A model generated the notes under the pieces. It saw only the letters and a list, made by a program, of their open reading frames with translations. It did no database searches and was not told the DNA's origin. From the NCBI RefSeq assembly GCF_030160715.1, contig NZ_BSOW01000004.1, forward strand, positions 1 to 64,000: 64,000 nucleotides of DNA. Reading direction: 5' to 3'. Position 1 is the first letter of the stretch; the number at the start of each line of letters is the position of its first letter. This stretch comes from Bradyrhizobium iriomotense (GTDB taxonomy: Bacteria; Pseudomonadota; Alphaproteobacteria; Rhizobiales; Xanthobacteraceae). Shown piece after piece: positions 1 through 8,674 of the stretch. Position numbers and translations under genes: made by a program.

Positions 1-2
1 CG

Positions 3-206
3 GTCGGCGCCAAACTCTTCTTCCTGCCAAAATACTCGCCCGACCTGAACCCGATCGAACAGGTCTTTGCCAAGCTCAAGCACCTCGTCCGCAAAGCTGC
101 CGCGCGAACCGTCGACGCGGTCTGCGCCGCAATCGGCCACGCACTCGATGCCTTCACATCCGAGGAATGCGCCAACTACCTCAAAAATTCAGGTTATCGA
201 ACTTAA
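3..206 (+). CDS. IS630-family transposase, C-terminal part (5' end outside window)
   Basis: The frame is open from the window edge and ends at TAA 204-206. It encodes about 67 residues containing YSPDLNPIEQVFAKLK, the conserved C-terminal block of the IS630/Tc1 DDE transposase whose glutamate is the third catalytic acid. The rest of the protein lies upstream of the window, so it cannot be said whether the element is intact. The stop is only 12 bp from the stop of the convergent Rieske gene, so the right end of the element must lie in or very near that gene's 3' end. I did not identify the terminal inverted repeat with confidence. Confidence 0.85.
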   Translation, partial: VGAKLFFLPKYSPDLNPIEQVFAKLKHLVRKAAARTVDAVCAAIGHALDAFTSEECANYLKNSGYRT

Positions 207-218
207 TGCCATCACGCT

Positions 219-1307
219 TTAACGAGCATCAGTACGGGCATCTGACGACACCGCCCGATGACTCCACTCCAGGCCACCGTCGTCCATGACCATCGACTTC
301 GGAACCTCTTCCTCGTCATGCTCGTGCAGCAGGTCGAGCAGGCGCTTGCGCATCAACATGCCGGGGCGATCGGATGGCATATGCTTCTCGATTTTTCGGC
401 CCATGTCGACGATCGCGTCCGGGTCGGTCGACTCCAGGATCTCCCGATCTTCTGCGATAATCGCGGCATCCCAACCAATCAGTTCCTGCGCCGAGCAATC
501 GGCCTCGGTGTCGTTGCGGAACAGGAGTTGCACCACCTGGATCTTGCCGTCGCCAATCGGCGTTGCGCAGTTGAAGATGATATGCCGGATGCCCGAGGGA
601 TACTCCATGTCGAGCCGGCGGCAGAACGGCATGAACCATTTGTTGCGCATGTGTCGCTTTGTATAGGGCTCCGTTGTGCCAGAGATCTTCGCCGCGATCG
701 GCGGGTTCTTTACGGTGACGATGGTTTCCGCCTCGAAGCCGTAATCGGTCTCGACGATCTCGTATTTCTCCGGTCGCGGCTGGTCGATGTCGCCGAACGT
801 GTTTTTGTGCACGAACGCGAAGTGCGCGTTGTCGAATGAGTTTTCCATCAGCCGCAGCGCCGCTGTGTTCCAGGTGTCGTAGAACTGGAAGATGCGGCGA
901 TAGGCGGGATCGCTGTCCTCGGGAATGTTAGGAATGTCACGCAGCGGCTCGTCCAGCGCAACCCAGACATAGCCGTAGCGAGTTTTCGCGCGGAACGCGC
1001 GCGCACTGGCGTCGGGGATCGGTTGCTCGAACGGAAATTGCGGGATCATCACCAGCTTGCCGGCGCGATCGTACTCCCAGCCATGATAGCCGCAAACGAT
1101 GTTTCCGTTGCGGCACCAGCCCTTGGAGAGTCTTGCGGTGCGATGGCAGCAGCGATCCTCCAGCGCCGCGGGTTCGCCCTTGGCATCGAGAAACAGCACG
1201 ATTGGCTCACCGAGCAGCGTGAACGGCTGCGGCCCGCTCTCGAGTTGTTCGATGCGCATAATCGCGTACCAGAAGCGGCGGAGCACCGGTTGTTGGGTGG
1301 CCAGCAT
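219..1307 (-). CDS. Rieske [2Fe-2S] aromatic/heterocycle ring-hydroxylating oxygenase, oxygenase subunit
   Basis: The 362-residue product has the two halves of a class IA-type Rieske oxygenase. The Rieske cluster ligands are C53-x-H55 and C72-x2-H75, followed by the mononuclear iron motif with D159, H162 and H167 (FDNAHFAFVH). Length and layout resemble vanillate/phthalate-type monooxygenase components, which hydroxylate or O/N-demethylate small ring compounds and need a separate reductase. No reductase is adjacent; the nearest ferredoxin/reductase pair is at 24.0-25.6 kb. It is the last gene of the minus-strand operon starting at 5369, 18 nt after the amidohydrolase. Its 3' end abuts an IS630 element, so the last residues may derive from the insertion. 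Substrate unknown. Confidence 0.9.
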   Translation of the reverse strand: MLATQQPVLRRFWYAIMRIEQLESGPQPFTLLGEPIVLFLDAKGEPAALEDRCCHRTARLSKGWCRNGNIVCGYHGWEYDRAGKLVMIPQFPFEQPIPDASARAFRAKTRYGYVWVALDEPLRDIPNIPEDSDPAYRRIFQFYDTWNTAALRLMENSFDNAHFAFVHKNTFGDIDQPRPEKYEIVETDYGFEAETIVTVKNPPIAAKISGTTEPYTKRHMRNKWFMPFCRRLDMEYPSGIRHIIFNCATPIGDGKIQVVQLLFRNDTEADCSAQELIGWDAAIIAEDREILESTDPDAIVDMGRKIEKHMPSDRPGMLMRKRLLDLLHEHDEEEVPKSMVMDDGGLEWSHRAVSSDARTDAR

Positions 1308-1325
1308 GAGGTTTCTCCCGAAAGT

Positions 1326-2684
1326 TCAGGCGGCGATGCGTGTCACGACGCGTGCCGCGTCGGATCGGAGTCGTGGAAGGTCGAGGCCTGGGATGGCGCC
1401 GTCGTCAACGACGGTCCGCCCGCCAATCAGCAGATGGCGCACACGGGCACCACCGCAGGTCACCGGTGCGATCAGGAGATCGTGCATGCCGAAGTGGCGA
1501 GGCTGGTCGAGATCAAACACGGCGATGTCCGCCTGCTGGCCGGGCGCAAGCGTGCCGACCTGCGGCAGGCCCAGCACCCGCGCGCCGCCGGCCGTGGCCC
1601 AGTGCACGACGTCTTCGGCGGTGACGGCATTCGCGCCCTTCACCGCGCGATGGGTGTGCCAGGCGCTGTGCATCTCGCAGACCATGTCGGCGGCCTCGTT
1701 CGACGCCGCACCGTCGACGCCCAGCGACACCGCGCCGCCAAGTGCTGCGAGGGCATCGGCGGGCGCGACACCGGAGCCGAGCCGGCAGTTCGACTGCGGG
1801 CAGTGCGCCATGCCGGTGCCGGTCTCGGCGAGGATCTTCACCTCGTCACCATCGAGATGCACCATGTGCGCGTACCAGATATCGGGACCGAGCCAGCCGT
1901 GGTCGGCAAGCCAGTGCACAGGGCGTTTGCCATGCACCGACATGCAGAAGTCGACATAGTCCGACGTCTCCGACAGGTGGCTGTGCAGCCGCAGCTTCAT
2001 GCGCCGCGAGGCGGCGACGACTTCGCGAAGCTCACCCGACTCCAGTGACCAGGTCGGCGTGGTCGGCGCCATCGCAACCTTGGTGAGACCGGCCGGAGAG
2101 GGGTCATGAAAACGCTGGGCGCAGGCTTCGACCGAGGCCAGCATGCGCTCGAGCGGTTCAACTGGCGTCGGCGCTCCGACACCGCCGCCGATATGGCTGG
2201 TCCTGGTGCCGCCGCCGCGGCAAAGCACCAGGCGCAGCCCGAGGCTGCGGGCGACTTCGAAGATCACCGCCGCGGGATCGAACCGGTAGGTATCGCTAAA
2301 CAGATAATGGTGATCGGCGACGGTCGTGGTGCCGGACAGCAGAAGCTCGGTAAGGCCGATCCGGGCCGCGACCGCCAGCGCTTCCTCGTCGATCTTCGAC
2401 CAGTACGCATAGGGTACGGACCGCAACCAGCCGGCGAGCGGCTGATTGATGCCGGACTGCACGCCCTTCAAGACACTCTGGAACAGGTGATGGTGGGTCG
2501 AGATCAATCCGGGATAGATCACGCAGCCGGAGGCATCCAGCCTTCGTTCGCCGTTCTCCGGCGTGAGCTCGCCGATCGCCGTGATGACACCGTCGCGGAT
2601 CCGGATCGATCCCTGGGCGCGCATCGCGTCGCCGGCGAGGCCGGTGAAGATCCCCTCCGCGTGCTCGATCAGCAATGCGCTCAT
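1326..2684 (-). CDS. Amidohydrolase of the cytosine/guanine deaminase group (8-oxoguanine deaminase-like)
   Basis: This 452-residue enzyme belongs to the amidohydrolase superfamily (ATZ/TRZ, guanine deaminase branch). Metal ligands are visible as H64-x-H66 (STHHHLF), H236 (LHSHLSE), H273 (YAHM) and D324 (LGVDGAASNE), with E239 as the expected proton shuttle. The STHHH start of the barrel and the LGVDGAASNE segment resemble 8-oxoguanine deaminase and isocytosine-type deaminases, so hydrolytic deamination of a cyclic N-compound is the likely reaction. The start ATG at 2684 overlaps the permease stop by 4 nt (ATGA), which fixes the start and shows translational coupling. Substrate specificity cannot be read from the sequence. 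Confidence 0.88.
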   Translation of the reverse strand: MSALLIEHAEGIFTGLAGDAMRAQGSIRIRDGVITAIGELTPENGERRLDASGCVIYPGLISTHHHLFQSVLKGVQSGINQPLAGWLRSVPYAYWSKIDEEALAVAARIGLTELLLSGTTTVADHHYLFSDTYRFDPAAVIFEVARSLGLRLVLCRGGGTRTSHIGGGVGAPTPVEPLERMLASVEACAQRFHDPSPAGLTKVAMAPTTPTWSLESGELREVVAASRRMKLRLHSHLSETSDYVDFCMSVHGKRPVHWLADHGWLGPDIWYAHMVHLDGDEVKILAETGTGMAHCPQSNCRLGSGVAPADALAALGGAVSLGVDGAASNEAADMVCEMHSAWHTHRAVKGANAVTAEDVVHWATAGGARVLGLPQVGTLAPGQQADIAVFDLDQPRHFGMHDLLIAPVTCGGARVRHLLIGGRTVVDDGAIPGLDLPRLRSDAARVVTRIAA

Positions 2685-3481
2685 GCTTCGGTCCCAATCT
2701 GGCTCTCGTGCCAATTCGACAGCGCGAGATTGGATAGTCCCACCATCGCGCCGAACAGAAACACGCCGGTAATGGTGATCAGGAACAGTGCCGCGAACAT
2801 CCTGGGAATGTCCAGCTGGAATCCGGCATCGAGAATCTCGTAGGCAAGTCCCGATGAGCGGCCTCCGGTGCCGGCGACGAACTCGGCGACCACTGCGCCG
2901 ATCAGTGCGAGCCCGGAAGAAATGCGCAGGCCACCGAAGAAGTACGGTAGCGCGCTGGGAATCCGCAGCCGCACTAGGGTTTTCAATCGGCTGGCACGGT
3001 TCATTCGGAAATAGCTGGCGAGGCCGGGATCGACGCTGCGCAGGCCCAGCGTGGTATTGGAGATGATGGGGAACAGTGCCACCAGCGTCGCGCACACCGT
3101 TAGCGAGAGTTGCGTATTTTTCACCAGAATGATGATCAGCGGTGCGATCGCCACGATCGGCGTCACCTGCAGGAGTACCGCATAGGGAAACAAGCTGACC
3201 TCGACGGCGCGGCTCTGAACGAACATGAAGGCGATCAGCGTTCCCAGCACGACGGCAGCGGCGAACGCCTGCAGCGTGATGCGCAAGGTGATCAGAAGTG
3301 CGCGCAGCAGCGACGGACCGTTCTTGATCAGGCTGGCGAGGATGTCGCTTGGTTTCGGGAACAGATAGACCGGGATTGAGCCGAGGCGGCAGCCGATTTC
3401 CCAGACCGCGAGCAGCGCCACACCGACCGCGAGCGGCGCTGCGATTCGCACGAAAGTCTCCGATTGCAACAGCGGCTTCAT
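2681..3481 (-). CDS. ABC transporter permease, NMT1/SsuC/ThiX type
   Basis: The 266-residue hydrophobic protein has about six predicted membrane segments and the permease loop region after residue 140. It matches the single-permease importers that take up nitrate, sulfonates, pyrimidine precursors and related small compounds. It overlaps the ATPase gene (stop TGA over start ATG at 3478-3481) and the amidohydrolase gene (2681-2684), so the three are co-translated. With the binding protein at 4383-5369 it forms the inner-membrane part of the island's import system. Confidence 0.9.
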   Translation of the reverse strand: MKPLLQSETFVRIAAPLAVGVALLAVWEIGCRLGSIPVYLFPKPSDILASLIKNGPSLLRALLITLRITLQAFAAAVVLGTLIAFMFVQSRAVEVSLFPYAVLLQVTPIVAIAPLIIILVKNTQLSLTVCATLVALFPIISNTTLGLRSVDPGLASYFRMNRASRLKTLVRLRIPSALPYFFGGLRISSGLALIGAVVAEFVAGTGGRSSGLAYEILDAGFQLDIPRMFAALFLITITGVFLFGAMVGLSNLALSNWHESQIGTEA

Positions 3482-4338
3482 GGCGTGGCTCCCGATGCCG
3501 GCGGGAACGACGCTTCGGCGAGCCAGGTCGACAGTTCGCGGCAGTAGGCGGCGAACCGGGCGCTGTCGCGGAAATCCTGATTGCGTGGTTGCGGTTCATC
3601 GATGGTCATGGTGCGGAAGATGCGGCCGGGGTTGGCGGCGAGCACCACGATCCGGGTCGACAGGAACACGGCCTCGTAGATCGAGTGGGTGACGAATACC
3701 GTGGTCAGCTTGCGTTCCCACCACAATTTGACCAGATCATCATCGAGCTTGTTGCGGCTGAATTCGTCCAGCGCGCCGAATGGCTCGTCCATCAACAGCA
3801 GGTTCGGATCGGTGGCGAGCGCGCGCGCGATCGACACCCGCATCTTCATTCCGCCGGAGAGCTGGCGCGGATAATGCCGGGCGAAGGCCGAGAGGCCGAC
3901 CCGGGCGATGGCGTCGCTGACCCGCGGATCGGCCTTGCCGCGTGGCACGCCGGCGAGGTCGAGTGGCAGACGCACATTGGTTTCGACCCGCGCCCAGGGC
4001 ATTAGGGTCGGCTCCTGGAATACGAAGGCGAGGCTGCGGTCTCCCTGGCCCACCTGTCCGAAATCGCCGCGCCACCACAAAATCCGTCCGTCCGATGGTT
4101 GGATCAAATTGGCGATCAGCTTGAGCAGCGTGCTCTTGCCGCAACCGGACGGGCCGATCAAAGTGAGGAATTCGCCCTCGGCGATCGTGAGGTCAATCGG
4201 TGCCAGGGCACGGGTACCGTTGGCGAAGACCTTTTCCGCGGATAGCACCTCGACTGCCGGTGGACGATCGTCGGCGCGGCGCGTGGTGTGCGCGTTCACG
4301 GGATCGCTGGGCAAGGGAGCATTCATGAGCGACTTCAT
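3478..4338 (-). CDS. ABC transporter ATP-binding protein, NMT1/SsuB type
   Basis: The 286-residue ATPase carries Walker A GPSGCGKST (62-70), signature LSGGMKMRVSIARAL (from 160), Walker B LLLMDEP (180-186) and an H-loop THS. The first 28 residues precede the domain and are low in complexity. The ATG at 4338 is used as the start; an in-frame ATG at 4326 is also possible because no strong ribosome site separates them. It lies 44 nt downstream of the binding-protein gene and overlaps the permease gene by 4 nt. It energises import of the same unknown substrate. Confidence 0.9.
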   Translation of the reverse strand: MKSLMNAPLPSDPVNAHTTRRADDRPPAVEVLSAEKVFANGTRALAPIDLTIAEGEFLTLIGPSGCGKSTLLKLIANLIQPSDGRILWWRGDFGQVGQGDRSLAFVFQEPTLMPWARVETNVRLPLDLAGVPRGKADPRVSDAIARVGLSAFARHYPRQLSGGMKMRVSIARALATDPNLLLMDEPFGALDEFSRNKLDDDLVKLWWERKLTTVFVTHSIYEAVFLSTRIVVLAANPGRIFRTMTIDEPQPRNQDFRDSARFAAYCRELSTWLAEASFPPASGATP

Positions 4339-4382
4339 TGTGGGGTAGTCATCACCGGACTGTCGTGTCTGCGCGCCGTGCG

Positions 4383-5369
4383 CTAGAACCCAATCTTCAG
4401 ATCCTTGACAAAACGGTCGGTGAACGCCTTTTGCCATTCGGTGTTTGGATCGAGCAGGTTGGCGGCGACCAGGAAATCGTAGGTCTGCTTCCATCGGGCA
4501 GCTGTCATGATGCCGATTCCGCCGGTCGCGGCATCGCCGCCGTCGAGCGCCTTGGTCTGCTTCAGCTTGTCGATCGCGAAAGCGATCTGGGCGTCGGTCA
4601 TTTTCGGATTGTCGACCTTGATCAGAGCATTGGCCGGCTCCGGATTCTTGAGATAGTCGCGCCAGCCCTCGAGCGAAGCTTTGACGAAGCGCGCCACCAC
4701 ATCCGGGTTCTCGGCGAGCATTTTCTCGGTGGTCACGATCGTCGAGCCGTAGGGCGGATAGCCACCGTCGGCGAACAGGAAGAATTTTGTCTTCACGCCC
4801 TGCTGCTGCGTCTGGAACGGTTCGGACGAGAGATAGGCCTGCTGCGATACCGTGGGGTCGGCAAAGAACGGTTGCAGGTTGAAAGTGTAAGCGCGAATCT
4901 GGTCGTCGGTGTAGCCGTATCTGGCGCGCAGCCACGGCCAGAACGTGGTCCGCGACGAACTGGCAATCAGGATCGGCTTGCCTTTCAGGGCGGCGAGATC
5001 TGCCACGTCGTCGTGGGCCATGATGCCTTGCAGATCGAACTGGAATGAGGACGCCACCGTCACCAGCGGCAGTCCCTTTTCGCGGCCCTTCAGCACCTGG
5101 ATGTCGTAGCCCATCAGGAAGTCGGTCTCGCCGGCTAGCAGAAGCTGCGATCCGTTCACCTGCGGTCCACCCATCTTGATGGTGACGTCGAGCCCGGCCT
5201 TCTCGTAGAGACCGGTCGCCTTGGCCTGGTAGAAGCCGCCATGCTCGGCCTGGGCGAACCAGCTGGTCAGAAATGTCACCTTGTTGGCGGCGGTCGACGG
5301 CCCGACGAAGGCAAGACAGGTCGCGACGACGAGTAGGGCACGGGACACGATGGTCATGACGGCGTTCAT
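4383..5369 (-). CDS. ABC transporter substrate-binding protein, NMT1/THI5-like
   Basis: The 328-residue precursor has a Sec signal peptide (about residues 1-27, ending PSTAA) and the NMT1/THI5 fold start VTFLTSWFAQAEHGGFYQAK, typical of proteins binding thiamine pyrimidine, N-formyl aminopyrimidines and similar heterocycles or alkanesulfonates. The start ATG 5369 has GAGG upstream, in the sequence GAGGTTGCC before the ATG. It is the first gene of a five-gene minus-strand operon (binding protein, ATPase, permease, amidohydrolase, Rieske oxygenase). Its promoter region contains the 17-bp palindrome at 5498-5514. The pyrimidine-precursor affinity of the family, with a deaminase in the operon, suggests a heterocyclic ligand; this is inference. 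Confidence 0.88.
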   Translation of the reverse strand: MNAVMTIVSRALLVVATCLAFVGPSTAANKVTFLTSWFAQAEHGGFYQAKATGLYEKAGLDVTIKMGGPQVNGSQLLLAGETDFLMGYDIQVLKGREKGLPLVTVASSFQFDLQGIMAHDDVADLAALKGKPILIASSSRTTFWPWLRARYGYTDDQIRAYTFNLQPFFADPTVSQQAYLSSEPFQTQQQGVKTKFFLFADGGYPPYGSTIVTTEKMLAENPDVVARFVKASLEGWRDYLKNPEPANALIKVDNPKMTDAQIAFAIDKLKQTKALDGGDAATGGIGIMTAARWKQTYDFLVAANLLDPNTEWQKAFTDRFVKDLKIGF

Positions 5370-5497
5370 GGCAACCTCGGTGGGATCTCGATCAGATGGA
5401 ATTCCGATGGCGGCGGAATCCCGGTGGCAGCGTTCCCGGCACCGCAAAAGATGCACGCACCGTCTGTCATCTGGAAGCATTTTGATTCGAGGCATAC

Positions 5498-5514
5498 GTT
5501 GCCTTTTAGGCAAC
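5498..5514. promoter_or_regulatory. Inverted repeat, probable LysR-type operator (copy 1)
   Basis: GTTGCC-TTTTA-GGCAAC is a perfect 6-bp inverted repeat. It contains the T-N11-A pattern of LysR-type boxes (TGCCTTTTAGGCA). It lies between the divergent binding-protein gene (start 5369) and creatininase gene (start 5638). The same repeat with one spacer change occurs at 10045-10061, upstream of the LysR gene. Confidence 0.7.
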
Positions 5515-5637
5515 ACATAAAAAGGCGGTGGCACGCCTCTGCGCGCACCATTGTCAACGGCTCCGTGATGCCATAGTCGGAAATCCTGGTCGTGCGCGCC
5601 GCAACCGCGCGGTGCGGCGTGAAACAAGGAGCCGAAC

Positions 5638-6432
5638 ATGGACAAGCCACGCCGCCGGGTCTGGTGGGACGAATACGCCTCACGTGAATTCAAAGCTCTC
5701 GACCAAGAAAGCACCATCGCCATCCTGCCGATTGCCGCCATCGAGCAGCACGGTCCACATCTGCCGGTTGGTGTCGACGCGGCGATCAACCGCGGCATGC
5801 TCGAGACACTGATAGATCATCTGCCCGATGATCTCGATATCCGGATCCTGCCAGTTCAGCAGGTCGGAAAATCCAACGAGCACCTGCGAATGCCCGGCAC
5901 CTTGACCTTGCCGGCGGCGACGCTGATCGAGGCCTGGACCGAGCTTGGATTGTCGGTCGCGCGCGCCGGCGTGCGGAAGCTCGTGATCGTCAACTCGCAC
6001 GGCGGAAATGACGAGGTGATGAGCATCGTCGCGCGCGAACTGCGGGTGCGCGCCGATATGCTGGTGGTCAAGTCTGCCTGGTCGCGGCTCGGCAAGCCGG
6101 CCGGCCTCTACAGCGAGCGCGAGCTGAAATTCGGCATTCACGGCGGTGACGTCGAGACCTCGCTGATGCTGCATTTCCGCCCGGAGTTGGTCGACATGGC
6201 GCGCGCGCAGGACTTCCGGTCCGTTGCCGAGGACGACGAAGCGGCCTTCGACCATCTCAGACCGACCGGCTTCATTGCCTATGCCTGGATCGCCGATGAC
6301 CTCAATCCCGACGGCGCGGTCGGCGAAGCGCACAAGGCCACCGCCGACAAGGGCCGTCTCACCGCCGAGCACGCCTCGCGGGAGTTCATCAAGCTCCTGT
6401 ACGACGTGAAGGCGGCGAAGCTGCCACGCTGA
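5638..6432 (+). CDS. Creatininase-family amidohydrolase
   Basis: The 264-residue product shows the family's metal-binding motifs: E36-Q-H38-G-P-H-L-P-x-G-x-D47, NSHGGN at 119-124 and HGGDVETS at 168-175. The family hydrolyses cyclic or linear amides (creatinine, formamidopyrimidines, mycofactocin precursors) with a two-metal centre. A good ribosome site AAGGAG precedes the ATG at 5638. It stands alone on the plus strand, divergent from the ABC operon across the shared palindrome, and ends a few bases from the convergent alpha/beta hydrolase gene. Creatinine is possible but not demonstrated; FAPy- or heterocycle-derived amides are equally compatible. Confidence 0.9.
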   Translation: MDKPRRRVWWDEYASREFKALDQESTIAILPIAAIEQHGPHLPVGVDAAINRGMLETLIDHLPDDLDIRILPVQQVGKSNEHLRMPGTLTLPAATLIEAWTELGLSVARAGVRKLVIVNSHGGNDEVMSIVARELRVRADMLVVKSAWSRLGKPAGLYSERELKFGIHGGDVETSLMLHFRPELVDMARAQDFRSVAEDDEAAFDHLRPTGFIAYAWIADDLNPDGAVGEAHKATADKGRLTAEHASREFIKLLYDVKAAKLPR

Positions 6433-7278
6433 TCAATCGCGCTCGAACAGCTGCCGGATCAGGGTGGTGATCCGGCCGGTCGGCGAGCCCAGCGCGAGCA
6501 TGACCGAGAAGTGGTCGGCGCCGGGAATTTCCTCATAGCTCACCGGCAATCCGTTGACGGCGCGGTGCGCAGCCATGTCGGCGGTCTGCTGGCGCAGCAT
6601 CGGCAGTTCGGCTGCGCCGACAACTAGCGCCAGCGGTGCCGCAGGGCCGCTTGAGTGCAGCAGCGGCGAGTTGCGCCGCGACGTCGCTTCGTCGAGCTTG
6701 AGCTTGACGTTGAGAAAGCTGTGGCGGATCGGTTCGAGATCGAAGATACCGCTGATCGCAATGCCCGCCTTCGCATGCGGATGTGACAGCGCCATCGCCG
6801 CCAGATGTCCACCTGCCGACCAGCCGGATACGACGATACGGCCAGGGTCGCCGCCGAGCGTGGGAAGCTGTTCAACCAGGGCATCGAGAGCCCGATGGAT
6901 CTCGGCAACGATCTCGTCCAAGGTCGCCTCCGGCGCCAGGGTGTAGCCGATCAGCGCGACATTGATGCCGTGAGCCATCGGTCCCTCGGCGAACCAGGTG
7001 ACGGTTTCCTTCGAGCGCATCTGCCAGTAGCCGCCGTGGATCAGCACCAGCGTCGGGCCGCCATCGGCGGCCTTGAGGAAATCGGTCCGATTGCGGTCGC
7101 GTGGACCGTATCTCAGGTCGAGATGCGCGGCATGCTTGGCCCGAACGGCGGCGGAGCGCTGCTCCCAGCTCGCGACAAGCTCGGCGCTGCCTGGGACGGC
7201 GGCGCTGTTGTTAAGCCCGAGGTCGCGCTGCTCCTGGCTCATCGATCGCCAGTTCGTTTTGCCGAATACCGTTCCCAT
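6433..7278 (-). CDS. Alpha/beta hydrolase, arylformamidase/kynurenine formamidase-like
   Basis: The 281-residue protein has the oxyanion motif HGG (81-83, LIHGGYW), nucleophile elbow GWSAGG with S154, and a C-terminal GADHF with H256 as the likely catalytic histidine. The HGGYW form is typical of bacterial arylformamidase-like esterases that hydrolyse N-formyl or ester groups. The start ATG 7278 is 13 nt after the stop of the FAD oxidase gene. It is the last gene of the four-gene minus-strand operon starting at 9932. A deformylation or ring-fragment hydrolysis step in the island's pathway is plausible but inferred. Confidence 0.85.
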   Translation of the reverse strand: MGTVFGKTNWRSMSQEQRDLGLNNSAAVPGSAELVASWEQRSAAVRAKHAAHLDLRYGPRDRNRTDFLKAADGGPTLVLIHGGYWQMRSKETVTWFAEGPMAHGINVALIGYTLAPEATLDEIVAEIHRALDALVEQLPTLGGDPGRIVVSGWSAGGHLAAMALSHPHAKAGIAISGIFDLEPIRHSFLNVKLKLDEATSRRNSPLLHSSGPAAPLALVVGAAELPMLRQQTADMAAHRAVNGLPVSYEEIPGADHFSVMLALGSPTGRITTLIRQLFERD

Positions 7279-7291
7279 CGTGATGTCCTGG

Positions 7292-8674
7292 TCACCGCTC
7301 CGCCACGAAGCTGCGCATCTTGCCGGGATTGAGCAGACCGTGGGGGTCGACTTCATGCTTGAATCCCAGCTGATCCACATCGACGCGTTTGTAGCGGCTG
7401 CCGTCCTCGACGGTGTACACGTGCGGATTGGCGATATGGACCTCGTGCGCCTCGTGCAGGCGGATGATCTCGTTCAGCCGCTCCGCGTCGCTGTATCGCA
7501 CCACCGGCAGTCCACTACAGGTCAGTTGGCCGTTGAAACGGATGAATTCGAGATGCTGAAGCACCTCGTCCGGAAACATCGTGCGCATCTCCTCAACCTT
7601 TTGCAGCAGCCGGTCATGGGGGTATAGGCATTGCAGATAGGTCACCGTGCGATCGCTCTTGAGCACCTGGAGGGTGGTATGATTCCAGGTGTATTCGTAC
7701 AGCGGCACCCTGCCGGGGCGCTCGTCGGTCGGCGTCTCCAGGGTGATGGTGCCGCGATCGCCGAGCAGATCCCTGAAGTCTTCCAGCGAGCGCTCGGCGA
7801 TCATCGCAATCAGAATACTCTTGCCCTCGGGACAGCAGGATTTCAGCGCGCCAAAATAGGACGGCAGCGGCCACGTAATGGGCGCCAGCAGCTTCTTGAC
7901 GATGCCGTCGGAAAGCGCCGCGGCCCGGCCAAATTCGACAGCCGCCAGGAAATCGTCGAATGCGACGACCACATCGATCCATGGCTGTGCCGGCGCCAGC
8001 GGCATTTCGAGCGCGGTAATGATGCCCGTGGTGCCGTAGGCGCGGTTGATCTTCTGCGCTGCGTCGTCGCGCAGTTCGATGATGCGGGGCTCCGCCTCCA
8101 TGGTGACGATGCGCGCCGCGAGGATGTTGCCAGGTTCGCGCAAGCCGCCATAGGTGATCGAGCCGATGCCACCGGATCCGCCTGCGACGAAACCGCCAAT
8201 GGTCGCGGTACGCTTGGTGGAAGGATGCATCCGCAGTTCATAGCCGGAGGGCCGTGTGGCGGCGTCGATCGCATTCATTTTGGCGCCGGCACCGACACGG
8301 ATCTGTCCGGGTCTGATCCATTCGATCGTGTCGAGCGCGGTGACGTCGAGCAGCACGCCGCCGGCGAGCGGCACCGCCTGGCCGTAATTGCCGGTGCCGC
8401 CGGCCCGGACCGTCAGTGGCACGCGGCGGCTTACGCAAGCCGCGGCGATGCGAACGATATCGGCCTCGTCGCGTGGCGCGACGATCACATCGGCCGACTT
8501 GTCGCTGAGCTGATCGTTGAGGACCGGGCTGTACCAGAAGAAATCGCGCGAGCGTCGGCGCACGATCGTTGGGTCAGTCACGACCGGGATATCGCCGAGA
8601 TCGGCGAGCAGCGGTGCGAGTCTGTCCGTCGATGGATGACGGTCGGATGCGTCAAAGGGCGTAAGATCGTTCAT
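7292..8674 (-). CDS. FAD-binding oxidase/dehydrogenase, PCMH/GlcD-like
   Basis: The 460-residue protein has an N-terminal FAD-binding PCMH domain. The pyrophosphate loop is visible as VRAGGTGNYGQAVPL (89-103), and GGFVAGGSGGIGS is the second FAD contact region. The C-terminal part resembles the D-lactate/glycolate dehydrogenase group, ending with GLLNPGKM. Such enzymes oxidise 2-hydroxy acids or activated C-OH/C-N groups. The start overlaps the isochorismatase-family gene by 4 nt (ATGA at 8671-8674). It is probably cytoplasmic, as no signal peptide is seen. Substrate unknown. Confidence 0.85.
   Translation of the reverse strand: MNDLTPFDASDRHPSTDRLAPLLADLGDIPVVTDPTIVRRRSRDFFWYSPVLNDQLSDKSADVIVAPRDEADIVRIAAACVSRRVPLTVRAGGTGNYGQAVPLAGGVLLDVTALDTIEWIRPGQIRVGAGAKMNAIDAATRPSGYELRMHPSTKRTATIGGFVAGGSGGIGSITYGGLREPGNILAARIVTMEAEPRIIELRDDAAQKINRAYGTTGIITALEMPLAPAQPWIDVVVAFDDFLAAVEFGRAAALSDGIVKKLLAPITWPLPSYFGALKSCCPEGKSILIAMIAERSLEDFRDLLGDRGTITLETPTDERPGRVPLYEYTWNHTTLQVLKSDRTVTYLQCLYPHDRLLQKVEEMRTMFPDEVLQHLEFIRFNGQLTCSGLPVVRYSDAERLNEIIRLHEAHEVHIANPHVYTVEDGSRYKRVDVDQLGFKHEVDPHGLLNPGKMRSFVAER

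Noticed and set aside
1326..3599. Single 757-residue protein spanning amidohydrolase and permease regions
   Set aside because: Only residues from 2684 onward match the amidohydrolase; the N-terminal half is a frame shadow of the permease gene, which has its own coupled start.
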